NCBI GenBank assembly: GCA_029204225.1
Contig: CM055111.1
Coordinates: forward strand, 11,865,697 to 11,929,696
Length of the DNA stretch: 64,000 nucleotides
Source: Diphasiastrum complanatum
Taxonomy: Eukaryota; Streptophyta; Lycopodiopsida; Lycopodiales; Lycopodiaceae
Direction: 5' to 3'
Shown: piece by piece, positions 1-12,776 of the stretch
Numbering within the stretch: the first letter of the stretch is position 1
How the letters are laid out: each line of letters starts with the position of its first letter
Made by a program: the position numbers and the translations under genes
The notes under the pieces: generated by a model
What the model saw: the letters and a program-made list of their open reading frames with translations, nothing else
What the model was told of the DNA's origin: nothing
Databases searched by the model: none

Positions 1-296
1 CTGTGCCGATCACCCTATTTGTTGCCATATTTAAAGTGGTCCCCTTTAGGAAAACAAACACGATGTGGGCTTGGAAAGCAACTGAATCATCACTGTTGGA
101 TAACATATTTGTCGCATGGGATTCAAAGGAAATGGAGCATAAATGAGATTTAATAAGATGTAAGCTCTCTTGTGAAACAATGACCATAAGGTATCATATT
201 TCACGTCAAACATGCTCCTTAAGTTTCATCTATAGGCGATATAAGTTTGGTCATGGCTGATGGGACCCTCTGGACACGGAGACGAATCAGCAAGAA

Positions 297-443
297 GTGG
301 AGATATCCATACATTTGCCCCATGATGAAATATGAGAAATTCATATAAATAAGGAGTGCAGCCTAGAAGATCTTCGACATATGCTTGGATTGACTTTTGT
401 TGATGTGCCAGCAGATTTTGTCTTCACTCGTAATGGACAAAAT
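297..443 (+). pseudogene. Exon-like segment of an unrecognised gene
   Basis: One frame reads through most of this stretch with a single in-frame TGA near its middle. It ends in a protein-like segment containing EDLRHMLGLTFVDVPADF, followed at 444 by a good donor site (GTAAGC). A similar pattern (LQHILGLREDE) occurs in the exon near 1100 on the same strand, so the two may be parts of one gene or a duplicated module. I do not recognise the family. The stop codon and the lack of a start suggest a decayed or partial copy. Confidence 0.3.
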
Positions 444-1051
444 GTAAGCCCCTAATTTTCATCAGATTCCTAAATTTTAATAGTAATGTTGAATATATAT
501 AGGATTATTAATTTTGTGTCTGGTTTTGCGGATACGGAGACGAGCCAAAAAAGATAAAAAATGTGTTTCATTTTTACAAACAGGGACATTTGGAGTCCGA
601 TGGGAATTAAGGATTTTATCTAATGAAAAATAGGGTTGTGTTTTGACTCTATTCTAATATATTTGGTTATGTTTTGACTTTACTTTTGCGTTGTCACATT
701 TTATATGCCTGTTAGTACATTTGTGGATGTCCAAGGTTGAAACTTGTTAGGGTTTTAATCATTTAGTGATATGCATTTTAATACTATTATTGGTTTTCTT
801 TGAAGGTTTCTGCTAACCGGCAATTAGGATTTTTACTCATGAGCCTAGACAAGAACATACTATATTTGAAAAAGAGGCCAAAACTCTTATAAGAGCACTT
901 ACTAAAAATAGAACCCTTCACTATATAAGGGTGCTTGGGTCCTCACTTCTCCACTTCATCCCTCAAGTGTCTGAGTGTCAGTTTTTTTCACGCCACGGAG
1001 AAAAGACAAAAAAATTTTATCAGAGAAAAAAGAATTAAATTCTAAATTCAA
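444..1051. other. No gene seen
   Basis: AT-rich sequence with no convincing reading frame. It could be intron between the exon-like segments at 297-443 and 1052-1414, because a donor motif sits at 444, but I could not place a clear acceptor. Confidence 0.4.
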
Positions 1052-1932
1052 TGAATAATCCATGGCCTTGCTCCAATCATCATTGATGGGCAAGAGTATG
1101 TGTTCATGCATGACTTGCAACATATTCTCGGCTTGCGAGAAGATGAGATGTTGGCAGCATTGGTAAATTTGCAGAATGGCAGTTCCACTTTCGACCACCC
1201 CCAGCCCGATGACACGTATGAGAAGCTGATCGGGCATGACACGGACACCACCGTGCAAGCACTGGCAAGATTGCTTTGCCAATTGAAAACGCTTCAACCA
1301 CCACCAGTTCAAACGAGGCCATTCAAGGTACTCGAAGGAAAAACTGCTGACGTGAAGTACAAAGGCAAAGGAATTCAGCTTGCGCAAACCGAAGACATTG
1401 ATGAAGGGATCGAGGCAAGTCTGACTCAACAATTCAACTTGTGTATTTTTGTTATGTTTGTTTGTCTTCATTATACTCATTTTGCAATAATTTGAACCAA
1501 ATGCAGGACGCTGTGGAGATTGATGCATTTGCTATGCGAAAGGGTGGCGTTCGGGAGAAAGTTGAAGCAGGAACTCTGGACAGGTCTATGGCCCACTTCA
1601 TTGGAAACTTGCCCAACAACTTTATTTTCTGTTTCAGCAACAAGTACAACCCAGATGGACCAACGGAGCTTCTTAAATGCAAAGCACTCTCCAAGCACAT
1701 TGGTGAGGTGGAGTTGTCAGCGTTAGCACCAAAGGCTTACTATGTCCTTCGAAAAGCCGTTTTGAATGATTTCTGCCCTGGATTCGAGACCCGGCTCATT
1801 CTCTAGGATTTAATTGGCCCTTATGAGAATGAGAGTGATGCTCCTAAATTAGCATTAGAAATGTTAAAACCAGTGTTGTCATCAGAAAAGCGATCAGAGA
1901 AGCTGAAGTCCTCTCTGAAGGAAATGGATTGA
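1052..1932 (+). pseudogene. Unrecognised spliced gene remnant, two exons with a GC-AG intron
   Basis: Exon 1 (about 1052-1414) is open and reads as an ordinary soluble protein. It ends in GAG before GCAAGT at 1415, the usual form of a GC-type donor. The acceptor is the CAG at 1504-1506 and exon 2 starts at 1507 in the same phase (GIE joined to DAVEIDAF). Exon 2 is open to a TAG at 1804-1806. The same frame then continues with protein-like sequence (SDAPKLALEML) to a TGA near 1932, so the TAG may be a disabling mutation. No known domain was recognised. It converges on the minus-strand gene at 2.2-5.4 kb and may belong to the same mobile element or be an old host gene. Confidence 0.4.
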
Positions 1933-2175
1933 ATGTGAATAAATATTTTGTCGTTTTTTTCTTGTAGACTCCCCTAATTCTGTCGTTATTATATGACTCA
2001 TCTATATCTTCTGGCTCCGCTGATGTTCTCTTGCACAGCCAAGACTGCTTCATGCTCCGCGGATAAATCTGCCTCTTCACCCAGGTCGTGCATCTCGTTC
2101 ACCTGCTCACTAGGATTGTGTTTGTTGCTGGCCACAGTCGCTGGAAACTCATTAAGCAAAAAAACAACAGTAATT

Positions 2176-2526
2176 TCACCGGATAGAAACTTCTACACTT
2201 TCAAGATCAAAAGTTTTCAGCTGATCCTTGGTCAGCTCCAAGTAATGATTGTTACCCAAGTGACTAATAAATCTATTGAGACGAGCGATAAAGGGTCTAT
2301 TTCCTTTCCATATATAACTAAGCAAGTTATATGGAATCCACATGATAGTTGAGCCAGGAATTTGTATGGCATAAGGCTTCAAAGTTTCATCTATATACTC
2401 ACTCACATACGTGAATGCATCCGTATTAGCTCGTAGAGTGGCAAGCGTGTCTATTCTACCGGTAAACATACAATAAATACGATCTAATTGATCTAAACAC
2501 TGTGTGGGGGCTAGCAGATTGGCCAA
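2176..2526 (-). pseudogene. Unrecognised 116-codon ORF
   Basis: Open frame on the minus strand with ordinary protein composition (for example CLDQLDRIYCMFTGRIDTLA) and a moderately hydrophobic middle. It lies downstream, in the same direction, of the broken gene at 2814-5408, so it could be a further 3' exon of that gene or a second gene of the same element. No family recognised and no clear start context. Confidence 0.3.
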
Positions 2527-2813
2527 CTCTATTTTTTTAGGACGACATTGTTATGCAACTAAGAACACTAATTTACCAGCAAACTAGTAGTCTAATTGAA
2601 CAAGACAAGCTAAATTACAAGGAAAGAAATTTTAACAAAGCAAGAAGTGACAACAAAATGAAAACCCCCACTCTTATATAGAGGGACGTGTTTTCAAAAA
2701 TAGATATTATTATAAAACAAAATAAAGCAATTTCTATCTTTAGCAACAATCCAATTCGTCAGTAATATTTATCACAAAGGAATATTTGAATTACAAATCA
2801 ACATAAATTGCTT

Positions 2814-5408
2814 CTATTCCATCTCATCAGTTTTCGTAGTTTCTCTAGCGTTGTTTTCCAAAACATTGGAAGCTGGTGTCCTCGACATCCATCTCTTTCC
2901 AACTCGGGCTCTAGACATCCTCCATTCTTGATGCCTTGTTCTAGCATTAGAGGATTGCCATGCCGTCTTTCTAACTAAATTTGAATTGGAGATCATTGAA
3001 CTCAACTCTTCAGTTCTTGTGTTCTGAAAGTGTCCTCGGCCCAAAACTCCTCTGTAAAACCATTGGAATATTTGAACCAATGCATTACTAAGACCCTTTC
3101 CTTCGCCATGGCGTGAATTTTTGAAATATGCAGCCTTTGCCCTGTAATGACTCTTTTCCATGCCTTGTGTATTCCAAATAGCTAATGATCTGTAGGTTTT
3201 CATAAACCAAGGTCCATGAGTATAGAAGATGTGTTGTTCATAGAAAATTTGTATTAGTTTAAATCTTTATAAATACATAAATATGAAAGTAGAAAATATG
3301 AGACACACATACCATATAGTGAGTTATGTGTGTTTCTCCCCATGCATCGATCATCAATTCAGTAAATGTTTTGATTTCTCTTGCGTATCTATCCAAATAT
3401 CTTCATCTCTCACAATCGTTTTGTTGATAGTTTGTGACAAGGCATCAAATGCTTGCCCAACCTTAGCACGTGTACTTGTCATGCGAGGATCTGAGCCAAT
3501 ATTTGTTGTGCATTGACATATTTTCTTCCAGTTTTCCCATTCAACACTGCTTTCACGCGCAGTATGATTTGACAATAAGTGTCTCGCTTTTGCACCACCC
3601 ATTGAAACTTGTGCTGGAACATCTTGCGTTTTTCCACTCATCTCAACGTCTTTGGTAAGACTCACGTGGCCCCCATGCAATCCCATATCGGATAAAATTA
3701 TCTCTAGATTTCTAATGCTAGCATCTGCTCTTGATTTGGGCTGCATGTTCCATGCGTAACAATAATGCAAAAATAATAATTTGTCCAGTATTCGTAATTC
3801 ACCATGCATTGAGCAAAAATGGACTCTTTCGAGAGGAATGTTCAACACAGGACTCCAAGATTTGTCTAGATTGTGCCTATTTGGTGCAAGACGTTGGTTG
3901 CAATTCAAACTACTTTTGTTAGTGCCATTCTACAGCAAAGCTTTCTCCTTCAACATTGAGCAATTTGCCTTCATTTTGTGCATGTATTATCTTAGATATA
4001 CTACATTTTTCAAATAGCCACTCCAGTACGTCGTGAGACTCCTTAGGAACTTCAAATGCAGCTATCCACCATATGTGATTTTCGGATTGCACGCTAAATT
4101 CTTTACAATAACTTCCGTCAAACTGTTGCAATTCACGATTCATCAAGGTGATTGTGACACGTTCAAGTTTACGCCCTTTTACAAATTCTGCTTCGTCCAA
4201 CTTAATAACAAATATAACTTTACCTTCGCAATCTGTAAAACAAAAATTTCATTACGAAAACATATTAGTTGAAGAAAAGCATACAATTGAAAACCGAAAT
4301 CCACAATAAATGTTCTTACCATTTGTTCTAACTTCGTAATGTCGGATCATCATCGCTTGGACCTTTTTCAGATCTAAGAATATATTGTTGCCTCGATGAT
4401 AATGAAAACATGTCGGAGGTCCTTTCTTCTTATTGGTTACTGTAAAAGAATCCTCAATATGCTGCAACTCTCCTAATTCAGAGAGCAAAATCGAATTGCA
4501 TTCTCGTTTGGCGGATTCAAAAAGTTTATAAATAGGTATTATTTGATGGTGTTTTAACCCATTTCTGTCAGAGCGTTTCATATACTTCTTCAAAGCTCTA
4601 TACCCCTTGCGACTCACACCTCCTTGGTTACATGCGTACACCATCTCTTTAACATTTGGATTTGGCTTGAACTTGTCGACTAGCTTTTTTGCATTTCTCA
4701 AGCGAATTGAATCACTTGTTTCATCTTCCACAATCTTAATTAAATCTTTACCCTTCAAAAAATGTTTCATATAATTTCCGGCAATAAAATCTTTTCCAAC
4801 CGTCTTTTGCAAAAACTCTTTTGTGCCCCTCATGTGTCTTTTACTGGCACCACCACCTGGTGCCAAAGCTTCTAGTTTGTGTCTCTTAGTGTTTTCATTT
4901 TGTGCTTGCTGATCCATCAAGACTCTACGCTTTCATTGTAAGCCATATATTGTCCTCTGAAATATACTGTTTGAAGATTGCAATTCTTCAATTTTTGCGA
5001 CAAAACTGGCAAGCTCTATTTTCAAACCATTTATCTCATGCTCCAATTTCATATTTATTCCATGCAATGACTTTAACTTGTCATTCATACTCAAGATATG
5101 AATGTTTGCCGTATTTGCCAATGTCTCAGCTTGGATTCTTCGAGAATCCATTGCTTGACAATAGCCTGCAGTCCATTCCGACCATCCCCAACGAACCTTA
5201 ACAAACTATGTACATCAGAAAATTTAGGAGGAGCATCTACCAGTGGATTATGAGGGTATAAATCACCTCTTACCCATAGGTCAATATGTTTTTTGCCTCA
5301 TAATCTCCAACAATGCATGTCATACGGATTTAAGTTAACACCCCATGCAGCTTTGGTGGTCGCATAATCCTTCTCTAACTTCACATGTAAGTAATATTTG
5401 GTTGTCAT
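2814..5408 (-). pseudogene. Broken multi-exon gene of unknown family, possibly a DNA-transposon transposase
   Basis: Reading on the minus strand from ATG at 5408, a protein-like frame begins with YYLHVKLEKDYATTKAAWGV and continues over about 2.6 kb. It contains stops (one near 5300, TGA near 4933) and frameshifts near 5150, 3930 and 3380. A coiled-coil-like stretch lies at 5150-4935. A conserved-looking block at 4920-4312 ends in a donor (G/GTAAGAAC), and TTTACAG at about 4242 reopens the frame without loss of phase. Then come a block with KLDEAEFVKGRKLERVTITL, a block with a C-x-x-H pattern (VHFCSMHGELRILDKLL), another donor (ATG/GTATGT) near 3324, and a last exon with WNTQGMEKSH. Scattered Asp and Glu residues in these blocks could form a DDE-type site, which is inference. 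Introns plus decay suggest an old transposon gene. Confidence 0.45.
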
Positions 5409-5826
5409 CTTGAAGATGTCGAATTTCCCAAAAGAATCTATGTAGAACTTTACAATACACCTTAATCAAATGGTATCAAAGTTCAATGTGAACTAACCAT
5501 GATATAAGCTTTATTAGGCATATACTAGTTTCCATCCCTAGGGTCCTATTGTAGTTAGGACAATGAAAGGTCGTCCTATACTAACCCTACTCTAGTTGTA
5601 ATTTGTAACTTACCTATTAGTTGCCTATTATAGTCTATGCAAATAACCTACAATAGTCTATGAAAATGAGACCTACATTTAGGCCTTAACCCTTGCTCAC
5701 CTTGTATGGTAACCCAAGGTAAAGGTGCCACGTAGGATTGATTAGCACTAAATTAAATATGATTAGAAAACTTGTTTAGGCAAGGAAGAGGCCCTTTTTG
5801 AGTCCAAAAAGGGCCCTAATGTCAGC
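5409..5826. other. No gene seen
   Basis: Upstream of the broken minus-strand gene. AT-rich, with short direct repeats (tagtctatg motifs near 5630-5660) but no recognisable coding or mobile-element signature. Confidence 0.4.
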
Positions 5827-5922
5827 ATGAATCCAGGCTTAGCACATTAGAAGATCGTGAAGCGAATCTTACAATACCTTCAGCAGACGAAGGATTATGG
5901 GCTATGTTATTCTCGTGATGCA
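5827..5922 (+). pseudogene. Ty1/copia pol scrap (reverse transcriptase/RNase H junction)
   Basis: The frame reads MNPGLAH, a stop, then KIVKRILQYLQQTKDYGL. This is the signature of copia polyproteins just after the reverse transcriptase core (usual form NPG..HW..VKRILRYLKGT). A TAG replaces the expected Trp. No other pol sequence was found next to it, so it is an isolated fragment. Confidence 0.7.
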
Positions 5923-6626
5923 CCACATGCTCCCACGTCCCTTTTATCAATGGTGAAGGGTTTAAACGGTCGCACCGGCTCGGCTGTCGGTGAAGCTACT
6001 GTTCTCGGCATCTCTATTAATGTTGTGGTAGCCACAGATGTAAGTGAGAAAATCTCAATCAAAACAGTTTCAACCAGTGCCGACTTCAAATGTCGCAATG
6101 GTCGTAACAACAACTGTTGTTTACTATCCACAATGTCGGACGTCACCTGTGGTGTAGCATGTAACTCAAGTTGTTTAGAAATAATGTTGGATATCAAATG
6201 TTTCTCAAGTCTTATATTAAAAAGGTGGGACGTCTCACTTAAAAAACTCAACTTTTGATCAATCTAGGTTTTGCGTCGAAAACATGGCCTCACTATTCCA
6301 ATTTGTATATTACATTGAATGCAAAAACACAATATAGTTTAAGGATCGTTCAATCACGACAAGCCGATTTGCTCCAATTTGAGTCTGTATAGTCAATGTG
6401 TTTCATGTAAAGCAATATTCTATCAATCATTAGTTAACCTCTACTATATTTTAAAATCCGAGAAAGCATGGAACTCTACAAAAATGCTTTTACACAACAT
6501 CTATGATTCAGTATTGCACGTCTTTAAGATTCCTATTCAATTCAAATTGGACAAAATTCAGTAGCTAGTTTTGTTTTGGGAGAGAAATAAGGATAATGTG
6601 AGTAATGAGAGAGAGATAATGTAAGT

Positions 6627-6627
6627 T

Positions 6628-6662
<35 letters not shown>

Positions 6663-6687
6663 GGGGGGGGGGGGGGGGAGGGGGGGC
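6627..6687. repeat. (GA)n followed by a poly-G tract
   Basis: About 25 bases of GA dinucleotides run directly into about 35 bases of nearly pure G with one A. It lies about 130 bases upstream of the RCC1 gene start, probably in the promoter or 5' UTR. The G run length may be uncertain because such tracts are hard to sequence. Confidence 0.95.
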
Positions 6688-6759
6688 AGATTTTTATGAT
6701 TTTTTTAGGGTTTAGGATTTACTGTACAGTTTTGAGATGAAAAATATGTAGTGTATGAG

Positions 6760-6760
6760 T

Positions 6761-6800
<40 letters not shown>

Positions 6801-6802
6801 GA
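6760..6802. repeat. (GT)n(GA)n tract just upstream of the RCC1 start codon
   Basis: Ten GT units then ten GA units end 11 bases before the ATG at 6814. GA/CT-rich tracts are common in plant core promoters and 5' UTRs, so this is probably transcribed leader or core promoter. No convincing TATA box was seen in the adjacent 100 bases. Confidence 0.9.
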
Positions 6803-6813
6803 GTGTCTGAAAA

Positions 6814-7430
6814 ATGGTGAAGTACAAGGAGATGCATAATGCATGCGCAAGGATGGTGTTGATTAGTAGAAGAGCTTCTGCCACAGCAGCAAGATCACGC
6901 CATTTCTCAGTGCACACAGAAGAGAAAGCAGAGCGTGAGGGAGAGCAGGGCGACCTACAACTCTGGACATGGGGGAGATCAGACGTGGGGCAGCTCGCCC
7001 TGGGTGATGAGACTACTCGCAAATGCCCCAATCAAGTGAAAGCTATTCTTCTTCCTTACTTTCAAGGGCTTGCTCCTGTGCAAGGCCGTCTGTCTCCACA
7101 CCCTAGGGTTTATTCCCTTCCTGAAGCGTCCTTTTCCAAAGCTGGAGCAATTTCTTCCAACAGAAATAGTGAAACAGTCAAGAATTCCGAGGAAGAAAGC
7201 AGAGGTGGTGCAGGGAATGTAGGTATAGCTTGTGGCTTGTTCCATTCAGCATTGTGGCAGAATGGCAATCTGTGGATGTGGGGAAAGGGCGATGGAGGCC
7301 GGCTAGGGTTAGACTCGGAGGTATCCAAGTATGTTCCTACACTGGTCGGAAACACGAGTGCGGTTAGGAGTGTTGCAATGGGAGGTCTACATAGCGTCAT
7401 ACTTACAGAAAACGGAGCTGTTTACACTTG
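6814..7430 (+). CDS. RUG3: RCC1 gene exon 1
   Basis: Residues 1-205 plus two bases of codon 206. It carries the presequence-like N-terminus, blades 1 and 2, and an insertion of about 75 low-complexity residues between them. Donor TTG/GTAAGC at 7431. Without splicing the frame stops at once (TGG TAA), which supports the junction. Confidence 0.85.
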
Positions 7431-10400
7431 GTAAGCATGATTTTGATCCTCTTTAGCACTTCCTATCTTCTTATAAGCAGCCATTAGTGGACAAAGGATG
7501 AAGTTGCAATGCACTAAGAAGTGAAGTTGTTTTAATGAGAAACATAGAGAATCTAGATAATATGCCTTTAGTTGTGTGAACGAAAAATATATAGAATTTA
7601 GGTAGTATGCGTATACAGGCATATTCTAGAAATTATAGGGAAGTCTTCTCATTGAGTCATGATAACGGCAAGAAGAGGATGAGCTGTCATTTCCATAATA
7701 TGCTGAGAAATGTGGATTATCATGCTTGATGTATCGTAAGTCTTGCCCATAAATTACACAGCGAAAGCATCCAAGAGGGCTACGTTATTAGCAGGGCCTG
7801 CTGATAACGGGCTTAAAACGGACTTTTTAAATGCCGTAATCTGCCATTCTTTTTGTAAAGAGAATTTGTATACTGTTTGTATAAAAATCTGTATACTAAT
7901 ATGTATACATACTTTTATACATACACAAATTATACAGGAAAATTGGGAAACAAATGAGGATTGTCATTGTTCTCCTGGTCTGAAAAATACCCAACCATTT
8001 CTTCATCGCCCCAGGGACTTCCAAGCATATTTTCTGTGCAAAGCAAACCATCTGCATTTTCCATCTTCGCCTCGACGATACTCCTTCAATCCTCCAATCT
8101 TTCCGTGTTCATGAGATATACAAGGCTACTGCCACACAAAATGATAATTGAGAGTACTTTTCAAAAGTCAGAAAAACATTGTAGCTTCAATCGGATGATA
8201 TTCAGACGAGGAATTCTTATTCCCAATAGCGTGCAGATGTTCAGCCTCTTGTTTCTCAGGTAGAATATTTTGATTTTCTAGGAGGGCTAACCGCCCGAAA
8301 GAGGCAATGTCGCAGGGCACAAAAGCTTCAAGAGCGATTATTCAATCAATCAGATCAATCAGCACACACTGGCTAACAGCAGATACTCCACTCTTCTCCA
8401 TTGCAGCGATTTCTGGGCATTCAAACTACTCTGGTTCTTCTGGTTCTTCTGAGAAAACGCTGATCAACCCTCCCTTGCTGCGATTCCAGCATTCTATGAG
8501 TTGCAGCGATTCCAGCATTTTATGAGTGATTTATGAGCGACGGCTTCTCCATTGTACCGATTGCTCAGGTTTAAAAACCGTATAAGTAACCTCTACGCTC
8601 TACATTTTCAAAACCGTACATCAAAACCCTGCTAATAACGAAAGGTAACGGGCCTGGGAAGGCCCGTTATCTATTACATAATTTCAGATTCCATGCAAGA
8701 GAGTTCTTCATTTTCGGGTTCCATGCATGAGGGCTCCGTATTTTCAGGGCAACAAAATCACAACAGATCTGATTGCAAGGACCAAATGTTACACAGCAAC
8801 AAAATCACAACCAATCAGATTGCAATGACAAAATCAGGGCAGAATATTACAGCGGATAACGTGGTCCCAAACTTAATCTTCACTGTCCAATTTTGTAAGA
8901 TTTGAGCGGACACATATTAAGTAGCTGCTGTCTTGAAACAGGTCATAGATTGAATTATTCATGCTGCAAGGTGAATGGAAATCAACAGAAGCAATGTGTG
9001 ACGTTTAAGTTTCCACGGGCCATCTATATTCATTTTCCAAACCTTTTCGATATTTGAAATTGTAATTTTACGTTGAGTTCGTGTATTTTGGATTTCCAAG
9101 ATGGTTTTGCCATTAATACTTATAGTAAGGAGAAAACAAATGTCTGCATCCTTGTTTGTCAAGGTCTGCAGTGGCTATGGAGGGTTTGGTGCTCTTGGCC
9201 ATGGTGTTTATCAAAGAGAGCTTCAACCAAGGCTTGTTGAGGACCTGGAATCAGAGAAACTTGTGCACATTGCTGCTGGTGGTGCCCACTCAGCTGCTGT
9301 TTCTGAATCTGGTGCCAATATTATCCTTGTTATTGTGATACGTAGAGCCATTTTGAAGTCTTCTGACCTGATTCTGGCTACATTGTAAGGATCATTTTTG
9401 TTTTTGCATTATTAACTAGCTTAATTTGTTAAGGTGGTTGTATCTAGAATCTAGATGCATTTTTAGGTGTAATCTCTAAATTATCACGCGATCAAAATTG
9501 ATACTTGTGCTATCTAAGTTAATGGTCGACTTCTAAGAGATTTGTTTGAAGTTCAATATCAAGAAGTAGTTGGCTTATGACCGCAGGTGACGTATACACT
9601 TGGGGAAGGGATGAGGGGGAGGGAAGGCTTGGTCATGGTAATGAAGATCTCATGAATGAAGGGGTTCTTGCTGTGCCACTAAAAGTTCAAGAGCTTCCTG
9701 AACCCATTGTTGTTGTTGCCTGTGGAGGCTTCTTCACCATGGCATTGACCTTGGATGGACAACTTTGGAGCTGGGGAGGTAGAGTCTAATCTTTATCAAA
9801 TCATGGCTTTATTCGTTCCCATCAGATGAATTATAGCAAGGATTCATCTGTTTTGTACATATGCAACTTATTGGTTTCTGCAATTTGAAGCATTTTGGTC
9901 TTGATGTAGGGTTTGTTTTTCTTATTAAATTTATAAAACTTCATTTGTATTCATTACATTTATGGTAGTGCTAACTCCTAATAGTATTCTCACTAATTTG
10001 TCCATCTTTTGGACTCTCATGTTGATAGACACAAAAAGGTGATCATTTTTTTTCCTTGCCCATGCAGGCAATTCCAATTATGAGTTGGGAAGAGGGGACA
10101 AAAGGAACGATTTTAGGCCAAAGCAAGTGCCTAATATGTACAACAATCGGATCGTGCAAGTTGCTTGTGGGGGGTATCATTCAACTGCACTCACAGGTAT
10201 GCACATTTCCTTACCCTTAGCACTATTTTGATACTTTCCATTAGCAAATATAGTTTATTGCTAGAACCCGATACTCAAGTTTATTGATCTTCTTCAAGTA
10301 TTATCTATCAAATATGACATTTAGGGCCAAACGATGTAGTATTCAATGAAGGACAAATTTTTTAGGTGACTTTATTGCATCTATTTTGGTCCTCGACTCA

Positions 10401-12729
10401 ATATTGGGTCGATTTATAAATTTAGAGGACGCAACTATTATGTAAGTATATTTGCTTTTAGTGGGCTTGTGAACAACAAGGAAGGTTCCTTTCTAGATTT
10501 AGGACCACAAAACGTAAACTTGACTTGCATGCAAATTGTTCTTGAAATTCACTCAATCTATAGCAAAATTAAATGAATTCCAACAAATTCATCAGCAAAT
10601 ACATGAATGGAAAATAGTGCAAGCAACTCATTCACATCAAGCATCCTTGTGAGACATCAAGACCTCTCGGAGGTTAATTCTTTAGTTATGCAAGATCAAT
10701 TGGCAAATTTCAATTACATATACATCAATGTAGTGTTATCAAACGCATTTTGAGGTCTGGTAATCCTTGAAAAGTGAACAAAATATTGTTTGGAATCAAA
10801 TGACAACCTTTCCTTGATCCAAAACTGAAAATCACAAAACTAAACTTTCAGAACAATGAAAACTAGACACATACTTATTGGTTTTGCTTACATGCAAAGG
10901 TAAAGAATTAAAAAAACAGTGACGAAAAAAGATCGCGAAGGAGCGCAAAAGTCGGCCATCTGAAGTTGGTCAACTACGCATTAATTGCTACTGGTCAAGG
11001 AGATAGATTGTTGGAAGTCACTATCAAAAGGCTGATCGCTGGTTGGAAGTCATCCAAGAGAAGATCACAGAGGAGTGCAAAAGTCGGCCATTTGAAGCTG
11101 GTCAACTGCCCATTCTCGTGCTCCTGCGTGAACTGGAGGTTAGTGCTCCTACATGAACTAGAGGTTATTTATGGAACCATGGGCTGGACAGTTTTGTGGG
11201 AGATCACAGATTGCAGGTGTTTGAGAAGATCATGGAGGACCACGAAAGAGGTCTTCTGATGCTGGTCAACTCTCCATTCTCGGGCTCCTGCGTGAACTGG
11301 AGATTATTTATGGAATCATGGTCACAACCATTGTGGGGAAACTAAATTTAATCAGGTTGCTAGAAATAGTTACAAATCAGAGAATTATTGAGACAAGTTG
11401 CTACTAATCACAACACTATTGGTGGATCACTATAGATTTTCATTTACTGTTGGAAGTAATGGTATACTTGCAAGGAAGCATGGACATGCACAGCTATGTC
11501 TTGCAGTAACAGATTACCGAGATTTAGGAAAGGGAACTATGGACCTATTATTTCTCTTAACACTAACATTTTGGTGAGGAGTATCTCGAGTAGCAAACTG
11601 ACGCATGATTCCACTCGAGTTGCACAAATCATTGAACTCTCTTGATATGTTTGCTGTCACAACATTCGTGACCAACGTTCACTCATTTAGGTCTGTTCTA
11701 CGCATAGAATTTGAGAACCGTGTACGGTTCACCACGGTTCTCAGAACCGTACGGCTCACAAAAAATTTAAGGGTGAACCGTGGTGAATTGTACTAATTAG
11801 TTAATTAATTAATTTATTGATTTTTTTTGTTCCTACCCCCAAAAACAGCCAAAAAAAACCAGAATTGTTAGGGAGTTTAATTATTTTTTTTGGGGAGGAC
11901 CATAGCATTTGTGAAATGAGGAACAAAAATGAGAAATCTGTGAAATGACCAAAAATCTGTGAAATCATTTGTGATATCTGAGGACCATTTGTGAAATCTG
12001 TGAAATGAGGACCAAAAATGCCTTGGGAGGGGGTTTGGGGGGATTTGGTAATTAAATAATTAATTAATTAAATAGAGGAACCGTGGTAGGGTTCACCCCA
12101 CGGTTCCCAGGACCCGCGGTTCTGAGAACCGTGGGTTCTATGGTTCTACCAACACTTGCTGGCAGCTATGGCACTCACCATTCGCTGGTAGATCAGCGGT
12201 TTTAGGGTACTCGCTTAATGTTCAGCTGTCAGCCAGTTCAATGGATTAGGGTAGCTGCGAAACACTGAAGTGTTTGACGCATTGTCACTGAGAGGTCAGG
12301 AAGCTGACTGCTCATATAAGTGTTGCTGACAGCTGACTGTGTGCCCAGGTCGCTGGCAGATGTGCTCAGCTGCTGCTCAATCACTGCATTCGCACACAGA
12401 CAAACAATTTGCTCAAAGCCGCCTTATTTTGCTGACAACATGAAGGAAATCATCATCTTTCTAGAGAGGAAGTGTTTGTGTTTTAACTATTGTCTATTCA
12501 GTAGTCTGCCTGATCACTGAGATATATCCCATTAAGCATCATTTGGTACCATCTTCATAGATCAGATTTGTCTAATCAGCATTTGCCCATCATTCGATTG
12601 CGCTAGAGAGAGAAAGAGAGAGAGAAAGAAAGAAAGAAAGAAAGAAAGCTTTATTAATGTCTTTTGGGCACCCGTGGGTGCATAAGACCAAAAAGAAAAT
12701 ATGTACAAGCAACAGTGGGAGCATCATCC

Positions 12730-12776
<47 letters not shown>

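Noticed and set aside
7743-8525. Open frames inside RCC1 intron 1
   Set aside because: No RCC1 blade or other domain, and they lie within a foldback-type insertion.
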